6,513 nt of DNA from Bacteroidota bacterium (GCA_003648455.1 QMPG01000181.1:1-6513), one strand, 5' to 3'. Shown: positions 1 to 6,285, counted from the stretch's first letter. Notes: generated by a model not told the origin, from the sequence alone. Translations and numbers: made by a program.

Positions 1-20
1 TAAAGTTGAGCGATAGCGAA

Positions 21-38
21 ATCCCGATACTTCGAGAT
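21..38. repeat. Small imperfect hairpin upstream of mnmA
   Basis: The arms ATCCCGA (21-27) and TCGAGAT (32-38) are complementary except for one position and are separated by a four-base loop, TACT. No T-run follows, so it is not a convincing intrinsic terminator. It resembles the short palindromic intergenic repeats (ATCCCGA...TCGGGAT) that I recall from Bacteroidota genomes, but only one copy is visible here. The short direct repeat AAAGTTGA stands on both sides, at 2-9 and 41-48. Confidence 0.4.
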
Positions 39-65
39 TGAAAGTTGAAAGTAAGAGTTCGAAAG
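38..65. repeat. Degenerate short tandem repeat, TTGAAAG unit
   Basis: Two perfect head-to-tail copies of TTGAAAG occupy 38-51. A decayed stretch follows, ending in TTCGAAAG at 58-65, and then two ATAAAG-like units lead into the mnmA start. This looks like non-coding repeat sequence. That supports starting mnmA at the ATG at 77, not at the in-frame TTG at 38, which would translate the repeat into a charged N-terminal tail. Confidence 0.4.
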
Positions 66-76
66 ATAAAGATAAA

Positions 77-1144
77 ATGAAAAAAAAAAGAATTCTAATA
101 GCAATGAGTGGTGGTATTGACAGTTCGGTTACTGCCATGCTTCTAAAAGAGCAGGGATACGAGATTGTGGGTGTTACTTTTGTTTCATGGCTTGCGCCTG
201 ATAAAAATATTGAAAATGCCGATGATGTTGTTAATGCAAAAATTTTGGCTGAAAAACTTAATATACCTCATTATGTGCTTGACTTAAGAGAAGATTTTAA
301 GACAACTGTAATAAAAAATTTTATTGATAATTATCTATCAGGAATAACACCTAACCCTTGTGTATTTTGCAACCCAATTATTAAGTGGGGTCGTTTGCTT
401 GAAAAAGCAGATGAATTAAACTGCGAATTACTTGCAACCGGTCACTACGCCCAAATAAGAGAAGAAGACAAAAGATTTATTCTTTCGAAAGGTGTTGACG
501 AGAATAAAGATCAGTCATATTTTTTATGGAAATTAAATCAGGAACAGCTTAAAAGAACCATATTCCCTCTAGGCAAGTACAAAAAAGAAGAAATTCGGGA
601 AATGGCAAAAAAATTTGGTTTCGAATATCTTGCACAACAAAAAGAAAGTCAGGAAATCTGCTTCATTGCTGATGATGACTATCGCTCATTTCTAAAAAAC
701 AATGTTAAAGACCTTGATAAAACTGTTGGTTCCGGCAATTTTATCTCAACCGATGGTAAAATTTTAGGAAAACACAAAGGTCATCCGTTTTATACAATAG
801 GGCAACGAAAAGGTTTAGAAATTGCTGTTGGTCACCCATTGTATGTTGTTGATATTAATGCAGAAAAAAACACAATTACACTTGGCACTAAAGAAGATTT
901 ACTAAAACGCGAATTGTTTATTAACGAAATAAATTTAATAAAATATAAAACGTTGCCCGAAGATGTTGTGCTAAATACTAAAATACGTTATCGCAGCAAA
1001 GGGGTTTTGAGTAAAATAACTAAAACAAACGATAGAGTTAAAATAACTTTTAATAATAATGTTTCAGCAATAACTCCGGGACAGTCAGCTGTTTTTTATG
1101 AAAATGAAGACCTTGTTGGCGGAGGAATTATTGTTAAAAATTAA
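77..1144 (+). CDS. mnmA: tRNA 2-thiouridine(34) synthase MnmA
   Basis: MnmA thiolates C2 of the wobble uridine in tRNAs for Lys, Glu and Gln, using ATP to adenylate the base and a persulfide as sulfur source; it acts in the cytoplasm. The 355-residue product carries the PP-loop SGGIDSS (11-17), the nucleophile region NPCVFCN (93-99, with C98 in the catalytic position and C95 extra), TGHYA (121-125), KDQSYFL (144-150) and the second catalytic cysteine C195 in SQEICFI. The central GxHxGxxxYTIGQRKGL segment (231-247) and the C-terminal beta-barrel domain are complete. Length is close to E. coli MnmA (368). ATG 77 is chosen because an upstream in-frame TTG (38) would add a repeat-derived tail. 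The ATG is followed directly by ten A residues. It is the first gene of the suf cluster, 36 bases before sufC, which suggests that its sulfur comes from SufS/SufE. That link is an inference. Confidence 0.95.
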   Translation: MKKKRILIAMSGGIDSSVTAMLLKEQGYEIVGVTFVSWLAPDKNIENADDVVNAKILAEKLNIPHYVLDLREDFKTTVIKNFIDNYLSGITPNPCVFCNPIIKWGRLLEKADELNCELLATGHYAQIREEDKRFILSKGVDENKDQSYFLWKLNQEQLKRTIFPLGKYKKEEIREMAKKFGFEYLAQQKESQEICFIADDDYRSFLKNNVKDLDKTVGSGNFISTDGKILGKHKGHPFYTIGQRKGLEIAVGHPLYVVDINAEKNTITLGTKEDLLKRELFINEINLIKYKTLPEDVVLNTKIRYRSKGVLSKITKTNDRVKITFNNNVSAITPGQSAVFYENEDLVGGGIIVKN

Positions 1145-1180
1145 AACTAAAAAAAGATTATCAATTAAAAAAAAACAAAC

Positions 1181-1930
1181 ATGTTAAGTATAAAAAATTT
1201 GCATGCATCAATTGATGGAAAAAAAATATTAAACGGCATTAATCTGGAAGTAAAACCCGGTGAAGTACATGCAATAATGGGACCAAACGGTTCTGGCAAA
1301 AGCACACTCGCTGCCGTTTTGGCAGGAAGAGAGATTTTTAAAGTTACAGAAGGAGAAATACTTTTTAACGGGAAAAACATTTTTGACCTTAACCCTGAAG
1401 AAAGGGCAAAAGAAGGATTGTTTTTGAGTTTCCAATATCCGATAGAGATTCCCGGTGTAAGTATGGTTAACTTTATGAGAACAGCCGTAAACGAACACCG
1501 CAAATATCACAACTTAAAACCTTTGTCAGCTCAAGACTTTTTAAAATTAATGCGCGATAAAAAGAAACTTGTTGAAATAGATTCTCGTCTTACTAATCGC
1601 TCTGTCAACGAAGGTTTTTCAGGTGGTGAGAAAAAGAAAAATGAAATTTTTCAAATGGCAATGTTAGAACCAAAACTTTCTATTCTTGACGAGACAGATT
1701 CCGGACTGGATATTGATGCCCTTAGAGTTGTTGCCAATGGAGTTAACAAACTCAAAACCAAAGACAATTCCACTATTGTTATTACACACTACCAACGTTT
1801 GCTCGATTATATTGTTCCTGATGTTGTTCATATTCTATATAACGGTAAAATTGTTAAAACAGGAGGCAAAGACCTTGCCCTTGTTCTTGAAGATAAAGGA
1901 TACGATTGGATTAAAAATGGTAATTATTAA
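1181..1930 (+). CDS. sufC: Fe-S cluster assembly ATPase SufC
   Basis: SufC is the soluble ABC-type ATPase of the SUF machine. It binds SufB and SufD in the cytoplasm and drives the shape change that exposes the cluster assembly site. All ABC elements are present in the 249 residues: Walker A GPNGSGKST (34-42), Q-loop glutamine Q85 in SFQYP, signature FSGGEKKKNE (146-155), Walker B LSILDE (166-171), D-loop SGLD (174-177) and switch histidine H203 in ITHY. The SufC-type signature with EKK after SGG separates it from transporter ATPases, and there is no membrane partner nearby. Length matches E. coli SufC (248). The leader before the ATG is A-rich with no Shine-Dalgarno site and no promoter-like TAnnTTTG, so it is probably cotranscribed with mnmA. 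sufD follows after 11 bases. Confidence 0.97.
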   Translation: MLSIKNLHASIDGKKILNGINLEVKPGEVHAIMGPNGSGKSTLAAVLAGREIFKVTEGEILFNGKNIFDLNPEERAKEGLFLSFQYPIEIPGVSMVNFMRTAVNEHRKYHNLKPLSAQDFLKLMRDKKKLVEIDSRLTNRSVNEGFSGGEKKKNEIFQMAMLEPKLSILDETDSGLDIDALRVVANGVNKLKTKDNSTIVITHYQRLLDYIVPDVVHILYNGKIVKTGGKDLALVLEDKGYDWIKNGNY

Positions 1931-1941
1931 CAAATTTTACT

Positions 1942-3306
1942 ATGAGTAACGAAACTAATAAAATAACAAATAAATTAGTTGCTCTTTACGAAGACAACAT
2001 CGGTGATTTATTTGAAAATTCTTCCGACTTAATTAATCGGGAGAGAAAAATTGCCATTGATTATTTTAAGAAAACAGGAATCCCTACAACTAAAAACGAA
2101 AGCTATAAATACACCGATCTTGCACCTGTTTTTGCTAATGGCTATACGAAATTTTTTGAACGTCAAAAATTCAATGTTGAATTAAATGAAGCTTTTCAAT
2201 GTCAGGTTCCTAACTTAAACACTCATACTGTTTTGTTTTCAAATGGTTGGTTCTATGAAAAAAACTTAGAGTATAACAGTTTACCCGAAGGCGTAATTTT
2301 AAAAAGTTTCCAAAAAGCATCGAAAGAGCATCCCGAATTAGTTGAAAAATATTATTCTAAACTTGCCAAATCAAACGATGACAGTATTGTTGCTTTAAAC
2401 ACTGCTTTTTGTCAGGATGGCTTTTTTCTTTATGTGCCAAAAAATACAATTATTGATAAACCTATTCAGGTTATTAATTTATTGCGGTCGGAAAAAGATC
2501 TTATGGTAACACAACGAAATCTTGTTGTGCTTGACGAAAATAGCAGTGCAAAATTAATTATTTGCGATCATGCTTTAAGCCCCTGTCGTTTTTTAACAAA
2601 TACTGTTACCGAAGTTTGTGTTGGCGAAAATGCAATTTTTGATTATTATAATATTGAGAACCAACATAATCTTACAACTCAATTAAGCTCTGTATTTATT
2701 AATCAGAAAAAAAACAGTAATGTGTTGACAAATACTCTTTCACTTCACGGTAAATTAATAAGAAACAATGTTTCTATTTTACTTGAAGATGAAGGTTGTG
2801 AGAGTAATCTTTTTGGTTTATTTTTAGCTGATAAAGACCAACACATTGACAACTACACATTTATTGACCACGCAAAACCAAATTGCAAAAGCAATGAGTT
2901 ATATAAAGGAATTCTTGATGATGAAGCAACCGGTGGTTTTAACGGTAAAATTGTTGTGAGACAAGACGCTCAAAAAACTCAGGCATTACAATCGAACAAA
3001 AATATTTTACTTACAGATAATGCTGAGATGAATACAAAACCTCAGTTGGAGATTTATGCCGACGATGTAAAATGTAGTCACGGTGCAACTATTGGACAAA
3101 TAGATGAAGAAGCTTTATTTTATTTGCGGACACGTGGCATTAACGAAAAAGAAGCAAGAATGATGCTTATGTTTGCATTTGCTCATGAAATATTGAAAAA
3201 AATTCGGGTTGATTCTTTAGATGTTCAATTAATTGATTTAGTTGAAAGTCGTTTAAGAGGTGAATTTTCAAAGTGTGATTTTTGCAACTATAACGTAATT
3301 AAATAA
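1942..3306 (+). CDS. sufD: Fe-S cluster assembly scaffold subunit SufD
   Basis: SufD pairs with SufB on a SufC dimer to form the SufBC2D scaffold where Fe-S clusters are built, and it is linked to iron entry. The 454 residues show the N-terminal SufD signature GIPTTKNESYKYTD (46-59), a long right-handed beta-helix region in the middle, and the conserved C-terminal core: GGFNGKIVVR (331-340), AQKTQALQSNKNILL (343-357), then KCSHGAT (377-383). H380 matches E. coli SufD H360, which is needed for cluster assembly. The helical end contains YLRTRGI and is followed by a terminal CxxC pair (C445, C448). SufD, not SufB, is called from the N-terminal signature, the length and the position between sufC and sufS. 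No SufB paralogue is present in this window. The ATG lies 11 bases after the sufC stop, and sufS starts 7 bases downstream. Confidence 0.95.
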   Translation: MSNETNKITNKLVALYEDNIGDLFENSSDLINRERKIAIDYFKKTGIPTTKNESYKYTDLAPVFANGYTKFFERQKFNVELNEAFQCQVPNLNTHTVLFSNGWFYEKNLEYNSLPEGVILKSFQKASKEHPELVEKYYSKLAKSNDDSIVALNTAFCQDGFFLYVPKNTIIDKPIQVINLLRSEKDLMVTQRNLVVLDENSSAKLIICDHALSPCRFLTNTVTEVCVGENAIFDYYNIENQHNLTTQLSSVFINQKKNSNVLTNTLSLHGKLIRNNVSILLEDEGCESNLFGLFLADKDQHIDNYTFIDHAKPNCKSNELYKGILDDEATGGFNGKIVVRQDAQKTQALQSNKNILLTDNAEMNTKPQLEIYADDVKCSHGATIGQIDEEALFYLRTRGINEKEARMMLMFAFAHEILKKIRVDSLDVQLIDLVESRLRGEFSKCDFCNYNVIK

Positions 3307-3313
3307 TAATAAA

Positions 3314-4534
3314 ATGAACTTTGATATAAAAAAAATTCGCTCTGATTTTCCAATTCTTAGTCATAAGGTTTATGACAAACCGCTTGTATATTTTGATAAT
3401 GCTGCTACAACTCAAAAACCCCAATGTGTTATTGACATCATTAGTGAGTTTTATACAAAATATAACGCCAACATTCATCGTGGCGTACACTTTTTGAGTG
3501 CAAAATGCACAGAAGCAAATGAAAATGCACGAAAAATTGTTCAAAACTTCATCAATGCAAATCACTCAAACGAAATAATTTTTACACGTGGCACTACAGA
3601 TTCGATCAATTTGATTGCTTCTTCGTTCGGTGAAAAATTCATTAATAAAGATGATGAAATAATAATTTCTGAACTCGAACATCACTCAAACATTGTGCCT
3701 TGGCAATTGTTATGTGAACGTAAACAAGCAAAAATCAAAGTTTTACCTTTTAACGAAAAAGGTGAGCTAATTGTTGATGAATTAAAAAATCTCATATCGA
3801 AAAAAACAAAATTAATTACATTAAATCATGTCTCAAATTCCTTAGGAACAATAAATCCTGTTAAAGAAATAATTGAGATAGCACATTCTCACAACATTCC
3901 TGTTATGATTGATGGTGCTCAAGCTGTTCAGCATCAAAAAGTTGACCTTAAGGAATTAGACTGTGATTTTTATGTTTTTTCCGGTCATAAAATTTTTGCA
4001 CCAACAGGCACAGGTGTTCTTTACGGAAAAGAAAAATGGCTTAATCAGATGCCTCCATATCAAGGCGGTGGTGATATGATTGATGTTGTTACTTTTAACA
4101 AAACAACTTATAATGAACTGCCTTTTAAGTTTGAAGCAGGCACGCCAAATTATATTGGAAACATTGCTCTGGGAAAGGCTTTAGAATATGTTTCTTCAGT
4201 TGGCATAAACAACATTGCGAAACACGAAAAAGAGCTGTTAGAATATGGCACAAAAAAATTATCTCAAATTGATAATCTAACAATTTACGGTAATGCAAAA
4301 AACAAGACAAGTGTAATTTCTTTTTTACTTAACGGAATACATCCTTACGATACAGGAATGGTACTTGACAAACTTGGGATTGCCGTTAGAACAGGACATC
4401 ACTGCACACAACCGGTTATGGACCACTTTAATATTCCGGGCACAGTGCGTGCTTCATTTGCATTTTATAACACAATTGAGGAAATTGATATTTTATATGA
4501 AGGCTTATTAAAAGTTGTTAAGATGTTTAACTAA
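3314..4534 (+). CDS. sufS: Cysteine desulfurase SufS (group II, PLP-dependent)
   Basis: SufS removes sulfur from L-cysteine, leaving alanine and an enzyme-bound persulfide that passes to SufE. The 406-residue protein is a textbook aminotransferase class V fold: YFDNAATTQKP (26-36), NIHRGVH (53-59), TRGTT (91-95), the PLP-stacking histidine region ELEHHSN (120-126), the PLP phosphate/ring region IDGAQA (199-204), SGHK with Schiff-base lysine K226, and RTGHHC with catalytic cysteine C364. Both K226 and C364 have the same numbers as in E. coli SufS. The short RTGHHC loop is the group II (SufS) form, not the long mobile IscS loop, and such enzymes usually need SufE, which is encoded 15 bases downstream. 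The start at 3314 is 7 bases after the sufD stop in an A-rich leader. The protein is intact, with no missing key residue. Confidence 0.97.
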   Translation: MNFDIKKIRSDFPILSHKVYDKPLVYFDNAATTQKPQCVIDIISEFYTKYNANIHRGVHFLSAKCTEANENARKIVQNFINANHSNEIIFTRGTTDSINLIASSFGEKFINKDDEIIISELEHHSNIVPWQLLCERKQAKIKVLPFNEKGELIVDELKNLISKKTKLITLNHVSNSLGTINPVKEIIEIAHSHNIPVMIDGAQAVQHQKVDLKELDCDFYVFSGHKIFAPTGTGVLYGKEKWLNQMPPYQGGGDMIDVVTFNKTTYNELPFKFEAGTPNYIGNIALGKALEYVSSVGINNIAKHEKELLEYGTKKLSQIDNLTIYGNAKNKTSVISFLLNGIHPYDTGMVLDKLGIAVRTGHHCTQPVMDHFNIPGTVRASFAFYNTIEEIDILYEGLLKVVKMFN

Positions 4535-4549
4535 AAAACTAAGCTAAAA

Positions 4550-4969
4550 ATGACAATAAAAGAAAGACAAGAAGACATTATAGAAGAGTTTGAAATATAC
4601 GATGATTGGATGGACAAATATTCTTATCTAATTGAATTAAGTAAAGATTTGCCAATTATTAATAACGAAGCAAGAAAAGACGAAAACCTAATAAACGGTT
4701 GTCAATCAAAAGTATGGTTAGATGCAAAATTTACTGATGGAAAAATTTCTTTTTTTGGTGATAGTGACGCAATAATTACAAAAGGAATAATTGCTTTACT
4801 TATTCGAGTTTTATCAAACAGCACACCACAGGAGATTATTGATGCCGACTTACACTTTATTGACGAAATTGGATTAAAAGAAAATTTATCGCCCACTCGT
4901 TCAAACGGGTTATTATCAATGATAAAACAAATGAAACTTTATGCAATTGCATATAAATCAAAGGAATAA
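4550..4969 (+). CDS. sufE: Sulfur acceptor protein SufE
   Basis: SufE accepts persulfide sulfur from SufS and carries it to the scaffold, stimulating the desulfurase. The 139-residue product begins with the typical helical segment (QEDIIEEFEIYDDWMDKYSYLIEL, roughly 7-30, here interrupted by no gap), followed by LINGCQSKVW (47-56), in which C51 is the sulfur-carrying cysteine and has the same number as in E. coli SufE. The C-terminal half (GIIALLIRVLSN, HFIDEIGL, LSPTRSNGL) fits the family. Length matches E. coli SufE (138). The gene sits between sufS and the DUF59 gene, and its final codons contain the AAGGAA that may act as ribosome binding site for the next gene. It could in principle be a CsdE-type paralogue, but the neighbourhood favours SufE. 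Confidence 0.95.
   Translation: MTIKERQEDIIEEFEIYDDWMDKYSYLIELSKDLPIINNEARKDENLINGCQSKVWLDAKFTDGKISFFGDSDAIITKGIIALLIRVLSNSTPQEIIDADLHFIDEIGLKENLSPTRSNGLLSMIKQMKLYAIAYKSKE
4961..4966 (+). promoter_or_regulatory. Shine-Dalgarno-like AAGGAA before the DUF59 gene
   Basis: AAGGAA lies at the very end of sufE, six bases before the ATG at 4973. It is the only purine-rich match to the 16S tail seen at a good distance in this cluster; the other genes have plain A-rich leaders. It may be chance, since the bases also encode the last sufE residues (Lys-Glu), and translational coupling across the 3-base gap could suffice. Confidence 0.3.
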
Positions 4970-4972
4970 ATT

Positions 4973-5293
4973 ATGGAAACAAAAGAACGAACAAAAATAG
5001 AATCTGAAATTATTAACGCATTAAAACAAGTTTTTGACCCGGAAATTCCGGTTAATATTTATGACCTAGGCTTAATCTACAAAATAGATATTGACGATGA
5101 TTACAATGTTGAGATTGAGATGACTCTAACAGCACCTAACTGTCCTGCTTCAACTCAAATTATTTCAATGGTAAACGAGAATGTATCTCTGGTGCCTAAA
5201 ATTAAAGATGTATTTGTAAATTTGGTTTTTGAACCAACTTGGACAAAAGATATGATGAGTGAAGAGGCTAAACTTGAGCTTGGTTTTTTATAG
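4973..5293 (+). CDS. MIP18/DUF59-family Fe-S assembly protein (SufT-like)
   Basis: Small MIP18 (DUF59) proteins act in Fe-S protein maturation as cluster carriers or targeting factors; SufT and the first domain of Mrp/ApbC-type proteins belong here, as does the phenylacetate protein PaaD. The 106 residues carry the family's hallmark DPEIPVNIYDLGLIY (22-36), then MTLTAPNCPAS (50-60) with the conserved cysteine C57, and the ending EPTWTKDMMSEEAKLELG (87-104). Only the single domain is present; there is no ATPase domain or extra zinc-binding tail. It is the last gene of the plus-strand cluster, three bases after sufE, a frequent position in Bacteroidota suf operons as I recall. The family assignment is secure. 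The specific role in SUF maturation is inferred from context. Confidence 0.92.
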   Translation: METKERTKIESEIINALKQVFDPEIPVNIYDLGLIYKIDIDDDYNVEIEMTLTAPNCPASTQIISMVNENVSLVPKIKDVFVNLVFEPTWTKDMMSEEAKLELGFL

Positions 5294-5310
5294 TTAATTA
5301 ATAACCTGAG
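5294..5310. other. 17-bp convergent intergenic gap, no clear terminator
   Basis: This is all that separates the stop codon of the DUF59 gene (plus strand) from the stop codon of the Crp/Fnr gene (minus strand). It contains the palindrome TTAATTAA (5294-5301), but no GC-rich stem with a T-run on either strand. Transcription from at least one side probably runs into the opposite gene. Confidence 0.6.
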
Positions 5311-6015
5311 TTAATAAACATTGCCAATTTTTATTATTTTCTTCTCATCAAGAATTCGTATTTTTCTACCGTTAAGTTCAATCATTTTCTCTGACTTGAA
5401 TTCTGATAAAAGACGAATTACAGATTCTGTAGCAGTGCCAACTAAATTCGCAATTTCTTCGCGCGTAAGTGATATTTGAAGAACATTATTTTCATCAACT
5501 CCAAAAATATCTTTTAATATTAATAATATTTCTGCCAATCGTTCGCGAACAGATTTTTGTGCAATATCGGTTATCAATTTATTTGCATTTCCAAGCTCAT
5601 TGCATGCAAGCTGCATTATTTTTATTGAAAATTTCGAATTACTCTTAACTAAATTTATAAAAACATCCGCAGGTATAAAACACAAAATTGCTTCTTCAAT
5701 AACCTGAGCTGTAGTACAGGCAACTTCATTACTTAACACTGAACGATAACCAATAATATCACCCTGTTTTGCAAATGCAACAATTTGTCCTTTGCCTTCA
5801 ATTCCTGTTTTATATAATTTAAGAATTCCTTTACTTATGCAAAACAAACCGGGCATTCTGTTTCCTTCGTGATATACAATATCGCCTCGTTTGTATAAGT
5901 TGCAATTTTTTTCAAGGGACAACAACGACAATTCATCATCAGATAAATTATTAAAAATAGAACCGCTGGTTAAAATACACTCAGAACAATTTGGTATTCG
6001 TCTTAAATTTCCCAT
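5311..6015 (-). CDS. Crp/Fnr-family transcriptional regulator, FNR-like cysteines
   Basis: This 234-residue protein has the Crp/Fnr layout: a cyclic-nucleotide-binding-type beta-barrel (about 20-120), a dimerisation helix (about 123-150) and a C-terminal winged helix-turn-helix (about 153-225) with recognition helix ATESVIRLL (195-203). Aligned by eye with E. coli FNR, C10 and C13 (NCSEC) match C20 and C23, S19 falls where C29 should be, and C112 (ILCFIP) matches C122. The Arg-Ser pair that holds the cAMP phosphate in CRP is replaced around CTT (100-102), so cAMP binding is unlikely. In the recognition helix E197 and R201 are kept, but FNR's S212 is isoleucine (I200), so the target site may differ from the FNR box. 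It converges on the suf cluster, making it a candidate regulator of it. Bacteroidota have many such paralogues of varied function, so the specific ligand remains unknown. Confidence 0.9.
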   Translation of the reverse strand: MGNLRRIPNCSECILTSGSIFNNLSDDELSLLSLEKNCNLYKRGDIVYHEGNRMPGLFCISKGILKLYKTGIEGKGQIVAFAKQGDIIGYRSVLSNEVACTTAQVIEEAILCFIPADVFINLVKSNSKFSIKIMQLACNELGNANKLITDIAQKSVRERLAEILLILKDIFGVDENNVLQISLTREEIANLVGTATESVIRLLSEFKSEKMIELNGRKIRILDEKKIIKIGNVY

Positions 6016-6061
6016 TAATCAATAATCACTTTAATTTTAAAAGCCATTTCCAACAAAACAA

Positions 6062-6092
6062 CAAATATAATAAAATAAATAGCTATGGCAAA
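6062..6092 (-). promoter_or_regulatory. Bacteroidota-type promoter for the Crp/Fnr gene
   Basis: On the minus strand TTTG (6092-6089) is followed after 19 bases by TATATTTG (6069-6062), matching the Bacteroides -33 TTTG and -7 TAnnTTTG consensus at the usual spacing. Transcription would begin roughly ten bases or fewer downstream, giving an untranslated leader of around 40 bases to the ATG at 6015. Two more TTTG copies (6093-6100) stand directly upstream. The 8-bp palindrome ATAGCTAT (6079-6086) lies inside the spacer. No FNR-type TTGAT-N4-ATCAA site is seen here. Confidence 0.6.
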
Positions 6093-6189
6093 CAAACAAA
6101 TAACTTAATAAGCTTGGTTCGATGTTAAGAAATCGGCTAAATTTTATTTTGAGGTGCCGGATATAAATAAATATAATTGTATTAAACAC

Positions 6190-6277
6190 CTTTGTGTAAC
6201 TTTGAGTTTACTTTGAGCATCTCTGTGATATAGCTATTCCACAAAGGAACACGGAGTTCTCACTAAGTTTCACAAAG
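6190..6277. repeat. 88-bp inverted repeat of helically phased CTTTGTG heptamers
   Basis: The left arm has four heptamers: CTTTGTG (6190), CTTTGAG (6200), CTTTGAG (6211), CTCTGTG (6221). The right arm has four reversed counterparts: CACAAAG (6240), CACGGAG (6250), CACTAAG (6261), CACAAAG (6271). The two arms mirror each other exactly in register about a centre between 6233 and 6234, inside the palindrome ATAGCTAT (6230-6237). Start-to-start spacing is 10, 11, 10 in both arms, close to the 10.5-bp helical turn. The outermost pair is a perfect match and the innermost matches at six of seven; the middle pairs are weaker but partly rescued by G-U pairing if transcribed. No coding frame with a start codon runs through it. 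The sequence could be a phased protein-binding array, a structured RNA, or the end of a mobile or repeat element. It sits eight bases before the broken GxxExxY gene. Confidence 0.7.
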
Positions 6278-6285
6278 AAAATTAA

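Noticed and set aside
38..76. Longer mnmA start at the in-frame TTG at 38
   Set aside because: The added 13 residues come from tandem TTGAAAG repeats and are unlike MnmA N-termini; the ATG at 77 puts the PP-loop at residues 11-17 as expected.
1165..1510. Antisense reading frames over sufC (112 and 93 residues)
   Set aside because: They lie opposite the conserved Walker A and Q-loop coding region and match no family; they are by-products of the sense codons.
1686..1949. Plus-strand 87-residue frame overlapping the end of sufC
   Set aside because: It is out of frame within the Walker B and H-loop part of sufC and has no recognisable protein features.
3299..3565. Antisense 88-residue frame over the sufS start
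   Set aside because: It overlaps conserved SufS motifs on the opposite strand and resembles no family.
5515..5535. AATATT-AAT-AATATT inverted repeat as a terminator for the suf operon
   Set aside because: It is pure A/T, lies within the Crp/Fnr coding region and lacks a stable stem with a T-run; such repeats are expected by chance in this base composition.
6016..6110. FNR-type operator (TTGAT-N4-ATCAA) controlling the regulator
   Set aside because: Only half-site-like TGATTA pieces in direct orientation are seen near the start codon; no palindromic site is present.
6112..6140. Possible tRNA or structured RNA around GGTTCGA at 6116
   Set aside because: GGTTCGA resembles a T-loop, but there is no acceptor stem, anticodon arm or D-arm around it; only a weak CGAT/ATCG pairing is present.
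6016..6189. Hidden small gene upstream of the regulator
   Set aside because: Both strands are broken by frequent stops, and apart from the promoter and the ATAGCTAT palindrome nothing gene-like is seen.
6190..6277. CRISPR array
   Set aside because: The units are seven bases with 3-4 base spacers and arranged in mirror orientation, which is unlike CRISPR repeats and spacers; no cas genes are nearby.
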